The notes below the pieces were generated by a model, which searched no databases, had not been told where the DNA came from, and saw only the letters and a program-made list of their open reading frames with translations. A stretch of DNA of 64,000 nt from Astropecten irregularis (Eukaryota; Echinodermata; Asteroidea; Paxillosida; Astropectinidae): NCBI GenBank assembly GCA_963971285.1, contig OZ020258.1, forward strand, positions 5,642,001 to 5,706,000. The letters are read 5' to 3'. Positions 54,834 to 64,000 of this stretch are shown here, piece by piece. Position 1 is the stretch's first letter; each line of letters starts with the position of its first letter. The position numbers and the translations under genes are program-made.

Positions 54834-56553
54834 TTGCCCGGGAGATGTTCCTTTCACTTGTTAGGGCATTCTGGAGCAATTAGAGAAAATGTGAATTGTG
54901 GGCCAAAATTGACCATTTGTTCAATTTTCACCATTTTTTTAGGTGTCTTGAAATCAGTTCCAATGCCTTCTGAGACACTTGTATTGCTGTTTCTATGCCC
55001 GGCAGTTGTTCCTTTCACTTGTTAGGGCATTCTGCATGTTCTGGAGCAATTAGAGAAAATGTCAATTTTGGGCCAAAATTTTCCAAAACGACAAGGGGCA
55101 CCCCTTGCCATTTTCTTCAATTTTCACCATTTTTTTATGTGTCTTGAAATCAGTCCCAATGCCTTCTGAGACACTAGTATTGCTGTTTCTTTGCCCGGCA
55201 GTTGTTCCTTTCACTTGTTAGGGCATTCTGGAGCAATTTCGGGCCAAAATTTACCAAAACGGTAAGGGGTACGTACCCCTTGCCATTTTGTTCAATTTTC
55301 ACCATTTTTTGAGGTTTCTTGAAATCAGTCCCAATGCCTTCTGAGACACAAGTATTGCTGTTTCTATGCATGGCAGTTGTTCCTTTCACTTGTTAAGGCA
55401 TTCTGGAGCAATTAGAGAAAATGTCAATTTTGGGCCAAAATTGACTAAAACGGTAAGGGGTACTCCCTTGCCATTTTGTTCAATTTTCACTATTTTTTTA
55501 GGTGTCATGAAAACAGTTCCAATGCCTTCTGAGACACTAGTATTGCTGTTTCTATGCCCGGCAGTTGTTCCTTTCACTTGTTAGGGCATTCTGGAGCAAT
55601 TAGAGAAAATGTCAATTTTGGGCCAAAATTGACTAAAACGGTAAGGGGTACTCCCTTGCCATTTTGTTCAATTTTCACTATTTTTTTAGGTGTCATGAAA
55701 ACAGTTCCAATGCCTTCTGAGACACTAGTATTGCTGTTTCTATGTCCGGCAGTTGTTCCTTTCACTTGTTAGGGCATTCTGGAGCAATTAGAGAAAATGT
55801 CAATTTTGGACCAAAATTGACTAAAACGGTAAGGGGTACCCCTTGCCATTTTTTTCAATTTTCACCATTTTTTTAGGTTTCTTGAAATCAGTCCCAGTGC
55901 CTTCTGAGACACTAGTATTGCTGTTTCTATGCATGGCAGTTGTTCCTTTCACTTGTTAGGGCATTCTCGAGCAATTAGAGAAAATGTCAATTTTGGGCCA
56001 AAATGGACTAAAACCCTTGCCATTTTGTTCAATTTCCACCATTTTCTTTGCTGTCTTGAAATCAGTTACAATGCCTTCTGAGACACTTGTATTGCTGTTT
56101 CTATACCCGGCAGTTGTTCCTTAGACATACATTAGGGCATTCCTGATCAATAAAATTAAAAGTCAATTTCTGGCCAAAATTGACCAAAACGGTAAGGGGT
56201 ATGTACCCCTTCCCATTTTGTTCAATTTTCACCATTTTCTTTGCTGTCTTGAAATCAGTCCCAATGCCTTCTGAGACACTAGTATTGCTGTTTTTTGCCC
56301 GGCAGTTGTTCCTTTCACTTGTTAGGGCATTCTGGAGCAATGAGAGAAAATGTCAATTTTGAGCCAAATTGACTAAAATGGCAAGGTGTACCCCCTTGCC
56401 ATTTTGTTCAATTTTCACCATTTTCTTTTAGGTTTCTTGAAATCAGTTCCAATGCCTTCTGAGACACTAGTATCGCTGTTTTTGCCCGGCAGTTGTTCCT
56501 TTCACTTGTTAGGGCATTCTGGAGCAATGAGAGAAAATGTCAATTTTGAGCCA
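54834..56553 (+). repeat. Higher-order satellite unit, copy 1
   Basis: This block reappears 2240 bp downstream (57074-58606) with no difference that I noticed, for example 55366-55584 against 57606-57824. It holds one extra 187-bp monomer (the two tandem GGCAAGGTGTACCCCC monomers at about 56366-56740) that the second copy has only once, so the offset drops to about 2053 afterwards. Confidence 0.85.
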
Positions 56554-57073
56554 AATTGACTAAAATGGCAAGGTGTACCCCCTTGCCATTTTGTTCAATT
56601 TTCACCATTTTCTTTTAGGTTTCTTGAAATCAGTTCCAATGCCTTCTGAGACACTAGTATCGCTGTTTTTGCCCGGCAGTTGTTCCTTTCACTTGTTAAG
56701 GCATTCTGGAGCAATTAGAGAAAATGTCTATTTTGGGCCAAAATTTACCAAAACGGCAAGGGGTTACCCTTGCCATTTTGTTCAATTTTCACCATTTTCT
56801 TTGCTGTCTTGAAATCAGTTCCAACACCTTCTGAGCCACAAGTATCGCTGTTTCTATGCCCGGCAGTTGTTCCTTTCACTTGTAGACATCCATTAGGGCA
56901 TTCCTGATCAATGAAAGAAAGTGGTTTTGGGCCAAAATCTACTAAAACAGCAAGGTGTAGAGAAATGTCAATTTTGGGCAAGGGCCCTTGCCATTTTGTT
57001 CAATTTTCACCATTTTCTTTGCTGTCTTGAAATCAGTTCCAATGCCTTCTGAGACACTAGTATTGCTGTTTCT

Positions 57074-58793
57074 TTGCCCGGGAGATGTTCCTTTCACTTG
57101 TTAGGGCATTCTGGAGCAATTAGAGAAAATGTGAATTGTGGGCCAAAATTGACCATTTGTTCAATTTTCACCATTTTTTTAGGTGTCTTGAAATCAGTTC
57201 CAATGCCTTCTGAGACACTTGTATTGCTGTTTCTATGCCCGGCAGTTGTTCCTTTCACTTGTTAGGGCATTCTGCATGTTCTGGAGCAATTAGAGAAAAT
57301 GTCAATTTTGGGCCAAAATTTTCCAAAACGACAAGGGGCACCCCTTGCCATTTTCTTCAATTTTCACCATTTTTTTATGTGTCTTGAAATCAGTCCCAAT
57401 GCCTTCTGAGACACTAGTATTGCTGTTTCTTTGCCCGGCAGTTGTTCCTTTCACTTGTTAGGGCATTCTGGAGCAATTTCGGGCCAAAATTTACCAAAAC
57501 GGTAAGGGGTACGTACCCCTTGCCATTTTGTTCAATTTTCACCATTTTTTGAGGTTTCTTGAAATCAGTCCCAATGCCTTCTGAGACACAAGTATTGCTG
57601 TTTCTATGCATGGCAGTTGTTCCTTTCACTTGTTAAGGCATTCTGGAGCAATTAGAGAAAATGTCAATTTTGGGCCAAAATTGACTAAAACGGTAAGGGG
57701 TACTCCCTTGCCATTTTGTTCAATTTTCACTATTTTTTTAGGTGTCATGAAAACAGTTCCAATGCCTTCTGAGACACTAGTATTGCTGTTTCTATGCCCG
57801 GCAGTTGTTCCTTTCACTTGTTAGGGCATTCTGGAGCAATTAGAGAAAATGTCAATTTTGGGCCAAAATTGACTAAAACGGTAAGGGGTACTCCCTTGCC
57901 ATTTTGTTCAATTTTCACTATTTTTTTAGGTGTCATGAAAACAGTTCCAATGCCTTCTGAGACACTAGTATTGCTGTTTCTATGTCCGGCAGTTGTTCCT
58001 TTCACTTGTTAGGGCATTCTGGAGCAATTAGAGAAAATGTCAATTTTGGACCAAAATTGACTAAAACGGTAAGGGGTACCCCTTGCCATTTTTTTCAATT
58101 TTCACCATTTTTTTAGGTTTCTTGAAATCAGTCCCAGTGCCTTCTGAGACACTAGTATTGCTGTTTCTATGCATGGCAGTTGTTCCTTTCACTTGTTAGG
58201 GCATTCTCGAGCAATTAGAGAAAATGTCAATTTTGGGCCAAAATGGACTAAAACCCTTGCCATTTTGTTCAATTTCCACCATTTTCTTTGCTGTCTTGAA
58301 ATCAGTTACAATGCCTTCTGAGACACTTGTATTGCTGTTTCTATACCCGGCAGTTGTTCCTTAGACATACATTAGGGCATTCCTGATCAATAAAATTAAA
58401 AGTCAATTTCTGGCCAAAATTGACCAAAACGGTAAGGGGTATGTACCCCTTCCCATTTTGTTCAATTTTCACCATTTTCTTTGCTGTCTTGAAATCAGTC
58501 CCAATGCCTTCTGAGACACTAGTATTGCTGTTTTTTGCCCGGCAGTTGTTCCTTTCACTTGTTAGGGCATTCTGGAGCAATGAGAGAAAATGTCAATTTT
58601 GAGCCAAATTGACTAAAATGGCAAGGTGTACCCCCTTGCCATTTTGTTCAATTTTCACCATTTTCTTTTAGGTTTCTTGAAATCAGTTCCAATGCCTTCT
58701 GAGACACTAGTATCGCTGTTTTTGCCCGGCAGTTGTTCCTTTCACTTGTTAAGGCATTCTGGAGCAATTAGAGAAAATGTCTATTTTGGGCCA
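57074..58793 (+). repeat. Higher-order satellite unit, copy 2
   Basis: Matches copy 1 monomer for monomer. A third, more rearranged copy begins at about 59128, and its start recurs again at 61192, 61353 and 61514, where the 161-bp monomer is tripled. The order of variant monomers, not only their sequence, is preserved between copies 1 and 2. Confidence 0.85.
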
Positions 58794-61747
58794 AAATTTA
58801 CCAAAACGGCAAGGGGTTACCCTTGCCATTTTGTTCAATTTTCACCATTTTCTTTGCTGTCTTGAAATCAGTTCCAACACCTTCTGAGCCACAAGTATCG
58901 CTGTTTCTATGCCCGGCAGTTGTTCCTTTCACTTGTAGACATCCATTAGGGCATTCCTGATCAATGAAAGAAAGTGGTTTTGGGCCAAAATCTACTAAAA
59001 CAGCAAGGTGTAGAGAAAATGTCAATTTTGGGCAAGGGCCCTTGCCATTTTGTTCAATTTTCACCATTTTCTTTGCTGTCTTGAAATCAGTTCCAATGCC
59101 TTCTGAGACACTAGTATTGCTGTTTCTTTGCCCGGGAGATGTTCCTTTCACTTGTTAGGGCATTCTGGAGCAATTAGAGAAAATGTGAATTGTGGGCCAA
59201 AATTGACCATTTGTTCAATTTTCACCATTTTTTTAGGTGTCTTGAAATCAGTTCCAATGCCTTCTGAGACACTTGTATTGCTGTTTCTATGCCCGGCAGT
59301 TGTTCCTTTCACTTGTTAGGGCATTCTGCATGTTCTGGAGCAATTAGAGAAAATGTCAATTTTGGGCCAAAATTTTCCAAAACGACAAGGGGCACCCCTT
59401 GCCATTTTCTTCAATTTTCACCATTTTTTTATGTGTCTTGAAATCAGTCCCAATGCCTTCTGAGACACAAGTATTGCTGTTTCTATGCATGGCAGTTGTT
59501 CCTTTCACTTGTTAGGTCATTGTCGAGCAATTAGAGAAAATGTCAATTTTGGGCCAAAATTTACTAAAACCTTGCCATTTTGTTCAATTTTCGCCATTTT
59601 CTTTGCTGTCTTGAAATCAGTTACAATGCCTTCTGAGACACTTGTATTGCTGTTTCTATACCAGGAAGTTGTTCCTTTGACTTGTAGACATACATTAGGG
59701 CATTCCTGATCAATAAAATTAAAAGTCAATTTCGGGCCAAAATTGACCAAAACGGTAAGGGGTACATACCCCTTGCCATTTTGTTCAATTTTCACCATTT
59801 TCTTTGCCGTCTTGAAATCAGTTCCAATGCCTTCTGAGACACTAGTATCGATGTTTCTTTGCCCGGCAGTTGTTCCTTTCACTTGTTAGGGCTTTCACTA
59901 GCAATTAGATAAAATGTCAATTTTTGGCCAAAATTGACCAAAATGGCAAGGGGTACCCCTTGCCATTTTCTTCAATTTTCACCATTTTTTTTTATGTGTC
60001 TTGAAATCAGTCCCAATGCCTTCTGAGACACTAGTATTGCTGTTTCTTTGCCCGGCAGTTGTTTCTTTCACTTGTTAGGGTATTCTGGAGCAATTTCGGG
60101 CCAAAATTTACCAAAACGGTAAGGGGTACGTACCCCTTGCCATTTTGTTCAATTTTCACCATTTTTTGAGGTTTCTTGAAATCAGTCCCAATGCCTTCTG
60201 AGACACAAGTATTGCTGTTTCTATGCATGGCAGTTGTTCCTTTCACTTGTTAGGGCATTGTCGAGCAATTAGAGAAAATGTCAATTTTGGGCCAAAATTT
60301 ACTAAAACCCTTGCCATTTTGTTCAATTTTCGCCATTTTCTTTGCTGTCTTGAAATCAGTTACAATGCCTTCTGAGACACTTGTATTGCTGTTTCTATAC
60401 CCGGCAGTTGTTCCTTTGACTTGTAGACATACATTAGGGCATTCCTGATCAATAAAATTAAAAGTCAATTTCGGGCCAAAATTGACCAAAACGGTAAGGG
60501 GTATGTACCCCTTGCCATTTTGTTCAATTTTCACCATTTTCTTTGCTGTCTTGAAATCAGTTCCAATGCCTTCTGAGACACTAGTATTGCTGTTTTTTGC
60601 CCGGCAGTTGTTCCCTTCACTTGTTAGGGCATTCTGGAGCAATGAGAGAAAATGTCAATTTTGAGCCAAAATTTACTAAAACGGCAAGGGGTACCCCCTT
60701 GCCATTTTGTTCAATTTTCACCTTTTTTTTTAGGTTTCTTGAAATCAGTTCCAATGCCTTCTGAGACACTAGTATCGCTGTTTTGCCCGGCAGTTGTTCC
60801 TTTCACTTGTTAGGGCATTCTGGAGCAATTAGAGAAAATGTCAATTTTGGGCCAAAATTTACCAAAACGGCAAGGGGTTACCCTTGCCATTTTGTTCAAT
60901 TTTCACCATTTTCTTTGCTGTCTTGAAATCAGTTCCAATGCCTTCTGAGCCACAAGTATCGCTGTTTCTATGCCCGGCAGTTGTTCCTTTCACTTGTAGA
61001 CATCCATTAGGGCATTCCTGATCAATGAAAGAAAGTGGTTTTGGGCCAAAATCTACTAAAACAGCAATTAGGTGTAGAGAAAATGTCAATTTTGGGCAAG
61101 GACCCTTGCCATTTTGTTCAATTTTCACCATTTTTTTTAGTGTCTTGAAATCAGTTCCAATGCCTTCTGAGACACTAGTATTGCTGTTTCTTTGCCCGGG
61201 AGATGTTCCTTTCACTTGTTAGGGCATTCTGGAGCAATTAGAGAAAATGTGAATTGTGGGCCAAAATTGACCATTTGTTCAATTTTCACCATTTTTTTAG
61301 GTGTCTTGAAATCAGTTCCAATGCCTTCTGAGACACTTGTATTGCTGTTTCTATGCCCGGCAGTTGTTCCTTTCACTTGTTAGGGCATTCTGGAGCAATT
61401 AGAGAAAATGTGAATTGTGGGCCAAAATTGACCATTTGTTCAATTTTCACCATTTTTTTAGGTGTCTTGAAATCAGTTCCAATGCCTTCTGAGACACTTG
61501 TATTGCTGTTTCTATGCCCGGCAGTTGTTCCTTTCACTTGTTAGGGCATTCTGGAGCAATTAGAGAAAATGTGAATTGTGGGCCTAAATTGACCAAAATG
61601 GCAAGGGGTACCCCTTGCCATGTTGTTAAATTTTCACCTTTTTTATGTGTCTTGAAATCAGTCCCAATGCCTTCTGAGACACTAGTATTGCCGTTTCTTT
61701 GCCTGGCAGTTGTTTCTTTCACTTGTTAAGGCATTCTGCATGTTCTG

Positions 61748-61897
61748 GGGTCGATTTCACCAAACTCATCGCAACTTACTATCAAACGTATAGGACTTTT
61801 GATGCATTTGCAGCACCACGTAGAAGTCGAAGGATACGATGGGTTATCCTTCGTATCTCGAGTTACGATCAATCGTAGGGCTTCGTGAAATCGACCC
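61748..61897. mobile_element. M3 element inserted in the satellite
   Basis: 150 bp with perfect 13-bp ends GGGTCGATTTCAC and GTGAAATCGACCC. Neighbouring monomers read GCATGTTCTGGAGCAATTAG without interruption; here the element splits this sequence with CTG on both sides (61745-61747 and 61898-61900), a 3-bp target duplication. Interior blocks ATGGGTTATCCTTCGTATCT and GATCAATCGTAGGGCTTCG match the M3 copies at 15107 and 44648-44895. Confidence 0.95.
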
Positions 61898-62702
61898 CTG
61901 GAGCAATTAGAGAAAATGTCAATTTGGGGCCAAAATTTTCCAAAACGACAAGGGGCACCCCTTGCCATTTTCTTCAATTTTCACCATTTTTTTATGTGTC
62001 TTGCAATCAGTCCCAATGCCTTCTGAGACACTAGTATTGCTGTTTCTTTGCCCGGCAGTTGTTTCTTTCACTTGTTAAGGCATTCTGCATGTTCTGGAGC
62101 AATTAGAGAAAATGTCAATATTGGGCCAAAATTTTCCAAAACGACAAGGGGCACCCCTTGCCATTTTCTTCAATTTTCACCATTTTTTTATGTGTCTTGC
62201 AATCAGTCCCAATGCCTTCTGAGACACTAGTATTGCTGTTTCTTTGCCCGGCAGTTGTTTCTTTCACTTGTTAGGGCATTCTGCATGTTCTGGAGCAATT
62301 AGAGAAAATGTCAATTTTGGGCCAAAATTGACCAAAACAGCAAGGGGTACCCCTTGCTGTTTTGTTCAATGTTCACCATTTTTTATGTGTCTTGAAATCA
62401 GTCCCAATGCCTTCTGAGACACTAGTATTGATGTTTCTTTGCCCGGCAGTTGTTCCTTTCACTTGTTAGGGCTTTCACTAGCAATTTGATAAAATGTCAA
62501 TTTTTGGCCAAAATTTACCAAAATGGCAAGGGGTACCCCTTGCTGTTTTGTTCAATGTTCACAATTTTTTATGTGTCTTGAAATCAGTCCCAATGCCTTC
62601 TGAGACACTAGTATTGCTGTTTCTTTGCCCGGCAGTTGTTTCTTTCACTTGTTAGGGTATTCTGGAGCAATTAGAGAAAATGTCAATTTTGGGAACAAAT
62701 TT

Positions 62703-64000
62703 GGCTTCATACGTATAGCTACCATCAATCATGAATTGGGCTTCATATGTATAGCTACCATCAATCACGAATTGGGCTTCATACGTTTAGCTACCATCAA
62801 TCACGAATTGGGCTTCATACGTATATCTACCATCAATCACAATTTGGGCTTGATACGTATTTCTACCATCAATCACGAATTGGGCTTCGTACGTATATCT
62901 ACCATCAATCACGAATTGGGCTTCGTACGTATATCTACCATCAATCACGAATTGGGCTTCGTACGTATATCTACCATCAATCACGAATTGGGCTTCGTAC
63001 GTATATCTACCATCAATCACGAATTGGGCTTCGTACGTTTATCTACCATCAATCACGAATTGGGCTTCGTACCTATATCTACCATCAATCACGAAATGGG
63101 CTTCGTACGTATATCTACAATCAATCACGAATTGGGCTTCATACGTATATCTACCATCAATCACGAATTGGGCTTCATAGGTATATCTACCATAAACCAC
63201 GAATTGGGCTTCATACGTATATCTACCATCAATCACTAATTGGGCTTCATACGTATATCTACCATCAATCACGAATTTGGCTTCATAGGTATATCTACCA
63301 TCAATCACGAATTGGGCTTCATAGGTATAGCTACCATCAATCACGAATTGGGCTTCGTACGTATATCTACCATCAATCACGAATTGGGCTTCGTACGTAT
63401 ATCTACCATCAATCACGAATTGGGCTTCATGTATATCTACCATCAATCACGAATTGGGCTTCATAGGTATAGCTACCATCAATCACGAATTGGGCTTCAT
63501 ACGTATATCTACCATCAATCACGAATTGGGCTTCATATGTATAGCTACCATCAATCACGAATTGGGCTTCGTATGTATAACTACCATCAATCACGAATTG
63601 GGCTTCATATGTATATCTACCATCAATCACGAATTGGGCTTCATACGTATATCTACCATCAATCACGAATTGGGCTTCGTACGTATATCTACCATCAATC
63701 ACGATTTGGGCTTCATACGTATATCTACCATCAATCACGAATTGGGCTTCGTACGTATATCTACCATCAATCACGAATTGGGCTTCGTACGTATATCTAC
63801 CATCAATCACGAATTGGGCTTCATGTATATCTACCATCAATCACGAATTGGGCTTCATAGGTATAGCTACCATCAATCACGAATTGGGCTTCATACATAT
63901 ATCTACCATCAACACGAATTGGGGTTCATATGTATAGCTACCATCAATCACGAATTGGGCTTCGTATGTATAACTACCATCAATCACGAATTGGGCTTCA
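62703..64000 (+). repeat. 36-bp minisatellite, ~36 units, continues beyond the window
   Basis: Consensus unit GGCTTCATACGTATATCTAC plus CATCAATCACGAATTG. Variants exchange CATACG, CGTACG, CATATG and CATAGG, and TATATC with TATAGC. Units of 34 bp (a 2-bp deletion giving CATGTATATC) occur at 63423 and 63817, exactly 394 bp apart, and are followed by the same order of variants. This gives an 11-monomer higher-order unit. Open frames in several phases (up to 239 codons) follow from 36 being divisible by three. The array directly abuts the satellite. Confidence 0.97.

Larger units (their letters stand above)
54108..62702 (+). repeat. Satellite array, ~160-190-bp monomers, higher-order organisation
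   Basis: About 47 tandem monomers. A typical one (188 bp, for example 55421-55608) contains GAGCAATTAGAGAAAATGTC, the palindrome-like GTCAATTTTGGGCCAAAATT, AAGGGGTACCCCTTGCC, TTTTGTTCAATTTTCACC, CTTGAAATCAGTTCCAATGC, CTTCTGAGACACTAGTATTG and GCCCGGCAGTTGTTCCTTTC. Shorter (161-bp) and longer (TAGACATCCATTAGGGC-containing) variants alternate. The first monomers (54108-54480) are the most diverged, as expected at a satellite edge. Frames of 60-130 codons on both strands recur with the repeat; the usual monomer length is not a multiple of three and no frame runs through the array, so none is a gene. Confidence 0.97.

Noticed and set aside
54504-61729. Recurring 60-130-codon frames in the satellite
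   Set aside because: They recur once per monomer on both strands and break at each monomer boundary because 188 and 161 bp are not multiples of three.
62625-63860. Open frames of 135-239 codons on both strands in the 36-bp array
   Set aside because: Same cause: 36 bp is divisible by three and stop-free in several frames. The frames overlap one another on both strands.
62703-64000. CRISPR-like regular repeat of 36 bp
   Set aside because: There are no spacers; the units are directly adjacent. The host is a eukaryote and no Cas gene is present.

Overview
This is a gene-poor, repeat-rich animal nuclear window. The long GT-AG introns, dozens of short inverted-repeat elements, tRNA-derived SINEs and the great abundance of the palindromic words TACATGTA and TAGGCCTA suggest a marine invertebrate. 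A deuterostome such as an echinoderm is my best guess, but this is an impression and not a proof.

One gene can be supported, on the + strand: the ancestral NRBP1/NRBP2 (fly Madm) pseudokinase. Thirteen coding exons lie between 14280 and 39817. All splice sites are GT-AG, the reading phases join without a break, and the product is 459 residues up to a TAG stop. That corresponds to roughly residue 70 to the C-terminus of the vertebrate protein (535 aa, from memory). The acidic N-terminal exon was not found in the first 14.3 kb and probably lies upstream of the window. The kinase fold carries the NRBP degeneracies: Asn for the beta-3 Lys, HGN for HRD and IGS for DFG. The catalytic loop and DFG-like site share one exon.

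Layout. 1-14279: upstream sequence or intron, with MITE-like elements, a 0.7-kb foldback and no recognisable exon. 14280-39817: the pseudokinase gene; its introns carry about ten copies of one roughly 370-bp element (here M1), two SINEs, a 1.5-kb TIR element with an 11-bp target duplication, and a 27-bp minisatellite starting 17 bp after a splice donor. 39818 to about 51.7 kb: probable 3' UTR and/or downstream sequence, with a 79-bp tandem repeat, several MITEs and candidate poly(A) signals. 51.7-54.1 kb: intergenic, with an almost perfect 176-bp hairpin. 54.1-62.7 kb: a satellite with monomers of about 160-190 bp, organised in higher-order repeats of about 2.05-2.24 kb and interrupted by one MITE. 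62.7 kb to the end: a 36-bp minisatellite with a 394-bp higher-order unit, running off the window.

I found no convincing new multi-gene system. The most notable items are a filled/empty site pair for a small hairpin element with a 15-bp duplication, the satellite whose monomers carry two neighbouring palindromes, the young 81-bp-arm hairpin, and the two abutting arrays.

Shorthand used below: M1-M7 and M9 are inverted-repeat families, H is the small hairpin element, F is a family of about 500 bp, and R1-R3 are other dispersed repeats. These names are mine and are defined only from copies inside this window.
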